DNA of 64,000 nt, taken from assembly GCA_004431415.1 (NCBI GenBank), contig QPMI01000167.1, positions 124,001 through 188,000 on the forward strand. The letters are read 5' to 3'. Below the pieces are notes generated by a model. It was not told the origin of the DNA. It did not search any database and was given only the letters and a program-made list of their open reading frames with translations. Both the position numbers and the translations under genes were made by a program. Of this stretch, positions 51,047-61,520 are shown piece after piece. How positions within the stretch are numbered: the stretch's first letter is position 1; each line of letters opens with the position of its first letter. Source of the stretch: Cyanophora paradoxa (taxonomy: Eukaryota > Glaucocystophyceae > Cyanophorales > Cyanophoraceae).

Positions 51047-52219
51047 ATGTTTCTGACAAGGTGTGTACGCGCGCCCGCTCCGCGCGCCCTGCAGCTCTGC
51101 GGTCTCCGTCTTCGAGATCAGAGATGCACACGCCGGGTCATATGCCCACCTTCGATGGCCGCAGGAACGAGTATGACCGCGGCGTCAACACATTCTCGCC
51201 CGAGGGCCGGCTTTTTCAAGTCGAGTACGCTCTTGAGGCGATCAAGGTGCGGCCTACGCGTGCACATCGCTCTCAGAGGCCGCGCATGTGCCGGGTGCCT
51301 TACGTTCGCGGCAGCTGGGCTCGACCGCCGTGGGCATTCAGACCGCCGAGGGCGTGATCATTGCGGTCGAAAAGCGCCTGACATCACCTCTCCTGGAGCC
51401 TTCGAGCGTGGAGAAGATCATGGAAATCGACTCGCACATGGGCTGTGCGATGAGCGGTCTCACTGCCGATGCGCGGACCCTCATCGACTTCGCTCGAGTG
51501 GAGACTCAAGTACGAGTGCACGCGAGCGGTGGGTTGCGTCTGGCGCGCTCACCCGCGGCAGAACTACCGGTTTTCGTACAACGAGCCGATGGGGATGGAG
51601 TCGTGCACACAGGCGATTTGCGACAAGTGCCTTGGATTTGGAGAAGGGGGAGAAGATACGATGGTGCGTTTCATCGATGACGAGTGCTGTCTTATGCAGG
51701 CACTGAATTTTGTCGCAGTCTCGGCCTTTCGGAGTTGCATTGCTGATCGCTGGCATCGACGGGCTTGGCCCTGCATTGTGTGTTCCTTTTTGTTTTCATA
51801 TCCGAGCTGCCTTGCATGGCCTTCCAACTCACGTCAACCCTGGTAGGTATCACACCGACCCGTCAGGCACGTACACTCGTTTCGACACGAAGGCGATCGG
51901 CTCGGGTGCCGAGGGCGCTCAGACTGCACTCACGGAGGGTTACAACAAGGTGCTAAGCGCTCAGCGACCTTTCTCTTCTCTTTTCTGTGCATGACCTCGC
52001 ATTCTTTCCCAGAGTATGACTCTCGCCGAGGCCGAGAAGCTGGCATTGAGTACGCTAAAGCAGGTCATGGAAGAGAAAATCACGGACACAAATGTCGAGC
52101 TGGCATCCGTCCGGACTGACACCCGCAAGTTCAAGATCTACTCGCAGGAGGAGCTCCGGGAGGTTCTGGCACGGATCACGACAACAGCTGGGCCTTCCGA
52201 TGCTGCAGCCCCAGCGTAA
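51047..52219 (+). CDS. PSMA5: 20S proteasome subunit alpha type-5
   Basis: Structural alpha-ring subunit of the 20S proteasome. ATG 51047 begins a tiny coding exon, MFLTR, whose last codon is split AG|G; the next exon starts at GAACGAGTATGACC to give [20 protein letters not shown] and YALEAIK. Then [122 protein letters not shown] and [20 protein letters not shown]. It ends [14 protein letters not shown] with a stop at 52217-52219. The proteasome alpha signature (N-terminal [20 protein letters not shown]) is intact. Introns have milder GC content than elsewhere in the window. Confidence 0.97.
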
Positions 52220-52576
52220 CTCGAGTGACTTTCTTCTCCCGGCCTCGTGTTCCCTGCATGATTTTATGGCACTTCTACACACGTACACCCAACGATTTCG
52301 GTCCGCATATGGCCACCGTCTTGACTGCGTGGGTTACCGCGGCTAGCTATAGTGGTACATAAAGCGGGCGCCGTCGAGCGCTCCCCTTCATGACGCGACG
52401 AGCACCTGGTTTCGGAACATCGTATTCACATAATCAATGTCGTCTACACGACAAATGTGCAGTGGACGATAGCAGAGAAGGTTCACGGGATGGGTAGGGG
52501 CGAAAACGCGGAAGACACCGCGCACGCTCGCAGGACGGGGGAGCGCGGCGGCGGGGAGTGAGGACAGTTAAATAAT
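52220..52576. other. intergenic, convergent 3' ends (PSMA5 / calmodulin)
   Basis: No gene is seen. The 3' untranslated regions of PSMA5 (plus) and calmodulin (minus) should share this stretch. Confidence 0.4.
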
Positions 52577-53246
52577 CTACTTCGACATGAGCAAGTTGAC
52601 GAAATCGGCGTAGTTGACCTTGCCATCGCCAGAGACATCTGCTTCCCGAATCATCTCGTCGACCTGGCGTCGCCATCAGCACCACTCACAGACGCCGCCG
52701 CGTAAGCTAACTCGCAGACCTCCTCGTCAGTGAGCTTCTCGCCGAGGTTTGTCATGATGTGCCGCAGCTCGACAGTGGTGATGTAGCCGCTGCCCTCCTT
52801 ATCGAACACGCGGAAGGCATCCATAATCTCCTCGGTCGAGTAGGGCTCCTTGGACTTCTTGCTCATAATGGTGAGGAACTGTAAAGACAGCCGACACGCA
52901 TCAGCGTTCTGGCCATTTTTGAGCGGCGGCGCCCATATGGGCAAAGCGCACGTTGGCAAAGTCAATGAGGGTCGTTCCTTCGGCCTGGAGTTCATTGATG
53001 AGCTCGTTCAGCTCCGCCTCGGTGGGTGTCTGGCCGAGCGAGCGCATCACTGTGCCGAGCTCCTTCGGGGTGATGCAGCCATCGCCGTCGCGGTCAAAGA
53101 GAGAGAACGCCTCCTTGAACTCCGCAAGCTGCTCCTCGGTGAACTCGTGGTGGCCGGCCTGCACGAAAGGCAGGTCAGCATGGGAGCGCACCAGGCGGGC
53201 CAACCGCCGACGAGTTCGCCGCGCAGAGGCTGCCAGCGGCACACCA
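52577..53246 (-). CDS. calmodulin-like protein with degenerate second EF-hand
   Basis: Calcium sensor. The probable first coding exon is only the ATG (53244-53246) followed by a GTGTGC donor; the next exon gives [22 protein letters not shown]1 is [12 protein letters not shown]. The EF2 loop reads [12 protein letters not shown] in place of the usual DADGNGTIDFPE, so the acidic ligands at positions 1, 3, 5 and 12 are lost. After the intron [18 protein letters not shown] comes EF3, [12 protein letters not shown]. An intron with donor GTCTGC at [11 protein letters not shown] leads to EF4, [12 protein letters not shown], and FVNLLMSK with a stop at 52577-52579. Length (about 150 residues) and spacing are those of calmodulin. 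Three Ca-binding loops are predicted. Confidence 0.92.
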
Positions 53247-54936
53247 TTTGCGAATGCTACTGCGCTGCGGGTTGCGGATGGCCGAGGTTTTGAAGTTGGG
53301 TCTTTTCTTAGACCGTCGTTTCTGCCAGGGGTGGACCTGGCCGGGGGTACGGAGCCTCGGAGATCTCTGCATGGGCAGCTGCAGCTTGCGCTAGCAGCTC
53401 AGCGGTGATCAACAGCTGTATATATACGGCTGCCACAGGCTGTACATGTACATGTACGTACTGTATATAGTTTCGAATTCCCCTCCGCAAACTTGAAATA
53501 CGTATACTGCAGCTGGTACCGCGGCCGGCCGCGGTCACACACGGCCGCGGGTACGTACTAGTACTACGGTATATGTACCGGACGGCTCACGCGTACGTGC
53601 ACTGCGCGTGCGCATGCAGCTGAGCTCGAGTCATGCATATGCATATGATCATGATCATGATCGATATCATGGCCATGCCATGGCCACGGCCGCGGCCGGC
53701 GCCATGCCCATGGCCATGCACAGTACACTAGGCCTAGGGCATATACGTATACGCATGCATATATATGGTCGACATCATGATCATATATATATATGATCAT
53801 GATCATGATGCATATGGTAACGTTTGCCAAGTACTAGTTGCATCATGATCATGATCATGATCAATTTCAGCTGCAGACAGCTTAATTATATAACTTAGTA
53901 ACTTGGCGGCAATTTGCAACTGGGCGGACCCGGGAGCTCAAGAGGGGACCCGGGCCCGCCAGGCCTAGGGGGCCCCTGGCACCGTGCCACGCCGTGTGAC
54001 GGTGGGACTGCGGCAGGCCTAGGGCGGGCCGGGCCTTGTGCCAAGCGTACGGGCCTTGTACATATGCCGCGCGCCTTGAGCTGAATTCGAGTCGAGGGCC
54101 GCTCATGATCAGCCGCTGAGCAGCTCCCGATCCGATCGCGAGTTCCAGCTGCAGTGGGGCCGGGGCCCGGCGGCCGGCTCTTAAATTTTCCCCGCGGGCA
54201 CGGTTACTCGGCAAGGGCGTGTTTTTTTTCCCTAAAGCGGTAATCTAATTCAAAGCACAGTCCACAGAGCACAGTCTAGTCTAAGTAACTATACTACAAG
54301 AGGGGTGTAGTGTAGTGTCTAAAGCTAGCTGGCTTGTTGGAGGTGTTGAATGTAGAAGGTCCCCCGTGGTTGTTGCGCCGTCCACTGCCGACCGCCTGCT
54401 GGATTATTCCTGGGGCGTGAAGCCGGACCTGGTTCTGCATCTCGCAGGGTCCTCCTCCAAGCAGGAGCCTTACTCCTCGGTTGCCAGTTGAGTTGTAGAG
54501 CCTCCTTTTGTGGCATCCCAAAGGGCTGTCCACTAGGTATTGGTCTTGGCCGTGGTAGGGGGCGCACATAGCTCGTCTTCGACACTGGGTGCTCTGGGCG
54601 TATATATAGCGCAGGCGTCGGCCAGAGAGTACTACGGTTTTCGCTGCTCAGCGGCTATCCCATGTGCCCTACTCTATACTCCCAGCGGGCTCCCACGTAG
54701 GTACGTTTACAATGAGATGACCGGCTCCCTTCCTGACTTGTTGGACCATTCCTCTTCCAGAGAGAAGAAGCAGATTCCGGCCTTCCTCTCGATACTATTA
54801 TTCAGGCCGGTCTGGGCGAGCTCGAGCTTGAGGATGGGCCCACTGTTTGAACCCTGGAGCTGGAGATCCGGACCCCAAGAAGGCCAGGCGCCGGAAACAG
54901 CTTCTGCTCTCTGGAAGAGGCCAAAGAAGGAAGAGG
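53247..54936. other. long noncoding region, palindrome field and repeat C copy
   Basis: No gene is supported. From about 53400 to 53880 the DNA is almost wholly short palindromes: TGTACATGTACATG, GGCCGGCCGCGG, CATATGCATATG, ATGATCATGATCATGATC, CCATGGCCATGG, GTATACGTATAC, ATATATATAT and CATGATCATGATCATG. Bases 54405-54462 are a copy of dispersed repeat C (see 36149-36815). The frames at 54540-54977 and 53564-53830 have no domain and follow the repeat words, so they are not called. Confidence 0.6.
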
Positions 54937-57239
54937 TCAGCAAGGAGGAGGCGCATCAACCATGCCCTTTCTCCTGAAAGCGTCTAGATGCAGTGTCGGC
55001 ATACCTAGTGCCAATATCGCGGCCTGCATCCGTGCCAATGGCACGGGCGGCATACCAGTGGTGCGAGACTTCCTGCTCTGGCGGACGAGGAGGAAGCCCT
55101 GCAAAATTCTCGGCTCGCGGCTTTGTGTGTGTGTGTGTGTTGGGGGGGGGGGGGGGGGGGCTCGAAGCAAGCGCACAATCATTCTCTGGTGGAGGCATAA
55201 CCGGGGTTGAGGGACTTGCAATGGGCGAGAAGCTCTTCGGAGATGGAGGTGATGATCCTCGAGTCGGGTCTGGCAACTCGGACGTTCGACAGACAGCGGC
55301 GTGGGAAAATAGAGCTCACCTCGGCGACGGGTCGGTCGTCTGGGCATAGACGAGGATTGCTCGAAGGGCTGTGCACAGACAGACGAAGGGGTCTGAAGGG
55401 GCGGAAGGCGGAGCGCGGCAGGATGGCTAGTGAAAGGCGATGAGGAGGAGGTTGGAGGCGCGGTAGCCACGTTGGCGTCGGAGGAGCGGGGGCGCAAGTC
55501 GAGGTGTGGAAACTCGGAGGAGGGCAATTCGGAGGTGGCGCGGGAAGGCGACTGTGGGCCGCCAGAGAAGCGCAGGGAAAGGGCCATGCGGGCGCTGCTC
55601 GTCGCAGCAGTGCCACGAGTCGGGAGGGGTGCGCAGGTGGGGCTGTCAGCCTGGTCGTCCCACCATGCTGTCCGGGGAACAGAAGGCGGAACCGTGTCGA
55701 TCCCTCCGTGGCTCGCGGCCCTGAGTGACACACATTAATCGGCGAGCGATGCGCGAAACGCAGAGGGCGCGGCAGGACGTACGACTCTTGAAGCACTGGG
55801 GCACCCCGCCTGCGGGGCGCATCGGCCTCCCGCGCCCGGCGGCGGGCGCGCTCGCGCTTTGCAGCTTTCGCCCCGAGGTATTGCCGGTACACGGCCTGAA
55901 TTCTGCGTCCAGACGGTCGGGGCGTGCGGACGAGTCGAAAAAAAGTGGCACCGTAAGGCCGATTCGTTCGCTAGCAGAGCTCTTGCCCGTTCGCTCGCTC
56001 TCTGTGCATCTGCCGTTCGCCTCCCCAACCGGCCTTTCGTCGCGACCTGTGCGGAGCTGTATAAGAGGGCGCAATATTCAATTGGGCCGAAATGGCGAGC
56101 CTGAGCGGCAGACGACGCGCGCCCCATCTTGGACCGGAACATGGCAAGTCTGTTGGCCGTTAGCAATATGCGCGAGGGTGTACGCTTGGCGTGCAATGCA
56201 CTGGGAATCATGCACCTGGCGAGAAGCATCCTAGTCGCCGACTGAATGATCACTGCCGCGTATTCCTCCTCCTCCTTCGACTCGTTCAGGCGAGCGGGCG
56301 GGGCACCGCGGCAGGGTGGGGGTTCGAGTTGCCTGGCTTTTGATGTTCACGTACAGCTGGCGATAGTATTCATCATACGGGTGCTCCCAGATGCTCTCAT
56401 CCGATGCCGCGTCGTAGTAGTACACCGCCCCGTCCTCCGTCTGAAAAGCAGCACTCAGCAATGGAGGGAAGACAGCTGACAGGATCCGAGGCACCTCGTG
56501 CTGTGTCCATCCATCGGGAAGTGGTGCACCCAGCGCATACTCCGCGATCCACAGTAGATGCGAGTCCCACACTGGGTCCATCTGCAGCTAGCGTTACATG
56601 GGGCCCCCGCGTTCAGCCCGCCCCTATACTGGAACTCACTCCGATGACAGTTTTTGCGTACTCTAAAATCTCCTGCGAACGCAAAAAATGTGGGTGGGTT
56701 TTAGAAAAGAGCCGAACAACTCGTGCTCCGCGAATGAAATCGTCAGGTAGATCCTAAAAAACGCAACCTGAGCGGTAAACTCGGTCTCCTGCGATGCGGG
56801 TCAGGCATTCTGCTCGACAAGCTGCGGCATTCATGTGCACCGGAGCATTAGCCTGTTCCTGAAACGCGTCGAGCGCCCAACCAGTCTGCTCGGGAATTCC
56901 CCCGCTGGGGGACTTCGAAGTCGGACTGTGGGCCACGCTGTTCCGGTGCGAGCCCCTCGATGAGCCTCGAGACAGGGGACGCCGAGGGGCCGGAGACTGC
57001 GGTAGAGGGGGGGAAAAGCTTCCGGAGCCCGACTTCGGACTGCTTGGTACTTGAGACCCAGGCGAGCCCGGAACGCTTGGCGACAACCTAGCGCAGCGTT
57101 GGCCAAAGCGCTTGCGCGCGGTAGCCGAAGCGCGCGAGGGCATCAGGATCCAGCGCTTGCGCGGTTTGCGTTCGCGCACCTTGCATCCGACGACGCGCCC
57201 GGGCGCGCGGGGGCCGATCGTGGGTGACGCCGAAACCAT
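54937..57239 (-). CDS. CEP164-like WW-domain / IQ-motif protein (basal-body related), partly resolved
   Basis: ATG 57237-57239 (MVSASPTIGPRAPGRVVG) opens a Ser/Pro-rich part. A 21-nt exon, ETEFTAQ (56768-56788), joins EILEYAKTVIG and then MDPVWDSHLLWIAEYALGAP and LPDGWTQHE|TEDGAVYYYDAASDESIWEH, then PYDEYYRQLYVNIK. This is the 'EI.EYA..IGMDP..D..LLWIA...L.APLP..W' block plus WW domain of CEP164, a distal-appendage protein of centrioles. Downstream, EEEYAAVIIQSATRMLLAR (about 56290-56230) is an IQ-like calmodulin-binding motif, and VYRQYLGAKAAKRERARRRA (about 55890) a second one. The minus frame 54937-55731 (Ser/Pro-rich) may be the C-terminal part, but the joins are unproved. Confidence 0.62.
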
Positions 57240-57930
57240 TCCTTTACAAGCTGATCAAGCACCTGCGCGCGCCAGCGCTTAGCTAAGGCTGCAGCGGGTA
57301 CTTCGGCGCGGCGGCACCTCCTTCTCGGGCTTCTCTCGCGGGTTGGCCCGCAGAGGGCGGAGGTTGGCCCGTCGGCCGCCGGTCTCACCGCCCTTCCCAC
57401 CCCTCAACATGTGTCAGTGCATCGGCATTCGATCGCTGCCTCGTCAATCCCGCGCAGCTGTGCTGTACGCCGTTCCCCGTTCGGCGTTCGGCGTTCGGTC
57501 TGAACGGCGGTGAACCGTGAACCGTGAACGGCGACGCGGGGTACGCGGTACCGCGATACGGTTGAAGCTGCTTGAGTCGCCACCCTCTCCGTCTCCACCG
57601 CCTCCGCCTGTGCTCCCTGTTCATTGAGCTGCTCGCGTGTGCATCCCTGGAAGCGCACAGGCATCTCCGTGCCTGACTTATCAACCTGTAGCGCAGCAGC
57701 CGGCGCTGCATTGTGTGCGCTGCCTGTGTGCATTGGAGAAGCACAATAAGCTACGACGCAACACCAAACGACCAAACCGTCAACGCCTAGGGCCAGCAAG
57801 TCGAAGCCTGGCAATTCGATCTCTTCAATTCAGCAAGTCAATTCAGTTCGATCTAGCTCAGTATGGGGAACTGCTGGCCATCGCCAGGTTCGTTTTGTGC
57901 ATCGGCCGCGCGGTTCTCTCTAGCTGTCTA
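57240..57930. other. intergenic, tandem short repeats
   Basis: No gene is seen. A nested repeat of 'cgttcggcgttcgg' and 'gaaccgtgaaccgtgaac' lies at 57475-57530, with 'ggtacgcggtaccgcg' beside it. It probably holds the upstream region of the CEP164-like gene. Confidence 0.4.
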
Positions 57931-58218
57931 ATGGCCGCGTTAGACAAGATCCCCATGGAAGAGGATGTGTGGAATGCACATGACGACGGTATGCGCCGGC
58001 CCCTCCCGCCCCGCCGGCCCCGCTCGCCCACCGCAAGACAAGCATTGACGACGCCATAGATTCGGACCACGGAAACGCAGACCGAACTAGCTCTTCTCAT
58101 CCATCACCTCTTTTCCCACGGAGCTCGCGTCCACTCAAGTACGTGCGAGGCAGCAAAGTAGAGAGCCCCTTGGAGCGCAGATGTAGATCTAGAGCTCCCG
58201 CCCAGCACCTTAGAAGAT
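57931..58218 (+). CDS. small unrecognised protein, two exons (tentative)
   Basis: ATG 57931 gives MAALDKIPMEEDVWNAHDD; a GTATGCGCC donor and a GGAAACGCAG acceptor join RTSSSHPSPLFPRSSRPLKY and VRGSKVESPLERRCRSRAPA to a stop near 58218. The first exon looks conserved in style, but the second is low in complexity. I know no family for it. Confidence 0.3.
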
Positions 58219-59312
58219 AAATACTTCCAACCGCTAAGCGCTCGTTCGTGGCCTGGGGTGAACCGGCATTAAACCAAAAGAGGGCTCTCTAGTATGCAAA
58301 AATCATGACTTCAGTGCTCGCTTGTTCATGGCCCGGGGTGAACCGAAACTAACCAACCTCAACAGTGTACAAGAAGGGCAACAAGGATTCATTCGGTGAT
58401 CCATTCGATCCTACAACTGGAGCCCCTTCTTGCGTCTGCTGAGTCATTTGGACACGAACTGAATCGGGAAGTCCGGGCTACAATCAAGTGTGAGATGTAC
58501 AGTGTGGCACAACGAGCTCACTCTGGACCAGCCGGGCCCTGCGTTGCCCTCTTAACTTTTAAAAGGGGAATAATGGGCCACCCACGGAACACTGGCTGAG
58601 ATGTGGGATCCGGAGCCTGGCGAATCGGGACAACACTAGGAGTTTCACATCGCCCACATAAACTTCTCCGACTGGGTTCTATCTGGGGACCGTCGAGTGC
58701 TGTTCTCTAGATTTTATTCTACGTTCTACTGGACCTGTATCTACAGGGTGAATCGGATAGGTCGGGTGTGAGGGGTCGAGGAAGAAGGGGGAGGACTCCA
58801 GGAAGGAAGAGGAGCTTGCAATTGGTGCCTCTGAGGCTCCGCCCCCGATAGGGACGGCTGTTCACCATGGCTGGGCCGCCCTGCTCCACTTTTCCATTAA
58901 CGACGTCGACGTCGACGCTAGTGCGATGGCCGGCTATATATAGCTAGTGCTCGACGCTCCTGCTATGAAACATGTACACGGGCGAGCGCGTCTCCCGTCT
59001 CAATTGCAAGTTGGCAACGGCTTGCGTTCAGCGTAGACAGAGCTAGCTAGCTGTGTACTGTGCGAAAGCAAAAGCCAGCAAGCGCGCACAGGAGCGTCGG
59101 ATGCTTCTCGCCTACTCGATTCTCAACTTCATTTTCTTCATCCTGCTTTTCTCTATGGCCCTGTGCGCTTCGCCACCCTGGGCGACTTACGCCAGCTAAG
59201 ATCTGGCCTCTTGCATTGGCCGGCGGGAGACTCGCCGGGAGTCCGTGAATGGGTACCGTCCAACTTTCGTCCAACAACAAGCGAGATCAACGCAGCTAAG
59301 ATCTAGAGCGCG
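58219..59312. other. intergenic with dispersed repeat B copy 2
   Basis: Two near-copies of 'gctcgttcgtggcctggggtgaaccg' lie at 58235-58265 and 58318-58345. Repeat B (GTTTCACATCGCCCA to GGACCGTCG) lies at about 58634-58700. 'gttcagcgtagacagagctagctagctgtgtact' at 59028-59060 recurs at 61787-61820. A CGTCGACGTCGACG palindrome lies near 58900. One and a half units of the 11-bp RUS1 intron repeat occur, in reverse, at 59256-59274. No gene is seen. Confidence 0.5.
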
Positions 59313-59839
59313 ATGGCAGGGAAAGACGGCGATGTCGAGCATCGGAAGCAGGTCATGGAGCTGCAAGGCAGGTTTATGGAGACGCAGCGGCAGCTGGTGG
59401 GTATCACAGCGCAGATTCAGATGCGCGATAGAGAAAAGAAGAAGACGGGGCTCACGCTCAAGGAGATCGACGAACTGCCGAAGGGTGTCAACACGTACAA
59501 GTCCATCGGCGCGCCCTGCTAGCGCTCACGCATGCCGCTGTGCGCTGACCCTTTCTTGCAGGGAAGATGTGCGCAGCGGCGGCGTCTTCCGCCGACGTCG
59601 GAATTGAAGTCCTCACGCCGCGCTGCAGGTTCCTTCTAACACCCACCGAGATGCTCGCCGCGGAGTTGAAATCGAGAATCGGGGATGCAGAGAAAGACAT
59701 ACAATCATTCTCGGTACGTTTCTTTGAGTTGCACCAGCAGGGCGGGCAGTTACACTGCACCGCGCAGAATTCCCGCGCATACCTGGAGCGGCAGCTGCGC
59801 GAGGTTGAGACACAGCTCCGGGAAATCACGCGCTCCTAG
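59313..59839 (+). CDS. PFDN1: prefoldin subunit 1 (beta-type)
   Basis: Beta-type subunit of the prefoldin hexamer, which hands unfolded actin and tubulin to the CCT chaperonin. ATG 59313: GDVEHRKQVMELQGRFMETQ, QIQMRDREKKKTGLTLKEID and PKGVNTYKSIG. A GC-AG intron (59509-59561), a 7-nt exon GGAAGAT (59562-59568) and a GT-AG intron (59569-59628) give SIG|KM|FLLTPTEMLAAELKSRIG, which reproduces the family's 'Y..VGrmFil...' hairpin. The C-terminal coiled coil is GDAEKDIQSFS then NSRAYLERQLREVETQLREI, with a stop at 59837-59839. The second intron is 60 nt, a multiple of three without a stop, so retention would insert 20 residues instead of ending the protein. Confidence 0.9.
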
Positions 59840-60684
59840 CTAGAACTTGTGTCGTTTGTGAAACGAATCCACAACATTTGGACACAGTCGCAAGGTCAAA
59901 TCGCCGGCCCCGCGGGCCCCGGCATTATTCCTCACGATCAGGGGGCGAGTGCAGGCAAAGTCTTGCCCGACCTAAGCCACCTGAGGCTATCTCTCCTAGC
60001 GTTCTCGCCGACAAGCTTGCTGTTGTAATTGAGCAAAGCTAGCCGAATTCGAAGAGCGAGCGTGCATGAATTCGGAGCTCGCCAGAGCTGGATGAACAGC
60101 AAGCCGGATATATAACCCGCAGCGATACGCAGCGCTTCTCGGTGCTATCAAGCAAAGCCAGGTGGATGTCCAAACGCTGGTGAGGAAGAACCAGCTTCGA
60201 CAGGCGAATTTGACGTCGACGAGCAACCTCCAACGCAATCGTGCGCCGCGCCGGCGCCCTGGTCTTCAAGCGCACCAACTTAGTCTTTGCATTTCGGCAG
60301 ATGCCCGGTTGATGCGCGGAAATGGATAAAAAGACGGCTTCGCCGCGTCCGGGTTTCACAGATCCACCTGTATCTAAGGACACGGCTCCCGAGGCGCACC
60401 TGCCCACGGCACGAGCGCATGGAAGGGGCAAGCCCAACCCTCCGACCAGTTTCAAGCCGAGCTGGATAGCCTTACGGCAGGCCTGCAGCAAGCGGTGAGA
60501 TCTTACACAACCGATGAGAAAATCCTCGTGGACGAAAGTCTCGAGTAGCAGCGACCACCTCGTAGAGGGCAGTGCTTGTGGGCTGGGCCTGCAGCGACGG
60601 CGGCCGCAGTGGACATCCCACACTTGCAGCCCGGACTTGTGGTTTGAATTCGTGTCCAAATGCGATCATTCAGAACAACACACA
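59840..60684 (+). CDS. possible small coiled-coil protein (unrecognised)
   Basis: Plus-strand exon candidates: RYAALLGAIKQSQVDVQTLV and RKNQLRQANLTSTSNLQRNR at about 60115-60240; MDKKTASPRPGFTDPPVSKD from 60321; and, after a CCGACCAG acceptor near 60452, FQAELDSLTAGLQQAVRSYT and TDEKILVDESLE with a stop at 60546-60548. The heptad-like pattern suggests a coiled coil. The overlapping minus frame (60039-60659) has poor composition. I do not know the family, and exon joins are not secured. Confidence 0.3.
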
Positions 60685-61520
60685 TCACAAGATCTTGTCC
60701 TCGAGCAGGGATACAAGCTCGGCTGCGAAACGATGTTGTGGGAACCTGACGGGTGAGGTTAGGAAGAGGACTGACAAGCACGCTGGAGCCATCACGGCGC
60801 ACCCCATCACATTGAAATAATCTCCATTCACTCCCCGGACAAAGCTGCCAGCCGCACCCTGAATGCCGTAGGCGCCAGCCTTGTCCATTGGATCTCCCGT
60901 GGCTATGTAAGCATGTATCAAGTCGCTGGATAGCTGCAGCATTTGGAATCAGAGAGATCATTTTAAAAAGACCGGTCCGCACACTGTTGCAAATTGCACT
61001 TCGGTGCGCTCTGCAAAGGCCCGGACAAGCGGCTCAGCATTCGAATCGCCTCGAGGCCGAGGGACAATTAGGGAGACGCCGGTGAAGACGTCGTGTGCGC
61101 GCCCGCTCAAGGAGGAGAGCATTTTGTGCGCATCCGACTCATCAAGGGGCTTCTCTGGGTCGCAGTTGGTCGTAATTTTGACGTGGGGATTTTTTACGAT
61201 TACCCAGAATCTTGCCATCCAAGACCACTACCGTGTCGGAGCCGATCAACAGGTGAGGTATTTGCACTTCAGGATGGCCAACACTGTTGGCAAGCAACCG
61301 CAACGCGACCTCCATCGCCTTATTCGTCGCATTCGCCTTGACGTACTCGGCCGGGGAGGGAAACGCGGCCTTGTCCTGCGAAGGCAGCTTAGCCCACAAG
61401 CCGAGACCTCGAGGAGACGCGAGGTCAGCGCGCGCACCATCGTCCTCTCGTCGAAGTTCGACACGGCGACCTCGAAGTTCAGGCCGAGGTTCGCCAGAAT
61501 CTCGCGCCGTCTGCGGAGCG
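60685..61520 (-). CDS. Maf-like nucleotide pyrophosphatase (ASMTL/HAM1-type)
   Basis: House-cleaning nucleotide pyrophosphatase of the Maf family. Exons: [20 protein letters not shown] (about 61515-61450), [80 protein letters not shown] and [13 protein letters not shown], then [27 protein letters not shown] and [20 protein letters not shown]. The end is [20 protein letters not shown] with a stop at 60685-60687. The SDTVV, EKP..A..ML..LSG..H.V.TGV and [14 protein letters not shown] motifs are all present (GDPMDK here). The first exon with the S/A-S-x-SPRR motif is not found: only its RRE end is visible. The last intron is 57 nt and in frame. Confidence 0.88.

Noticed and set aside
53564-53830. 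Minus frame rich in His, Asp, Met and Tyr (53564-53830)
   Set aside because: The peptide is just the translation of palindromic CATGATCATG and ATATATAT words.
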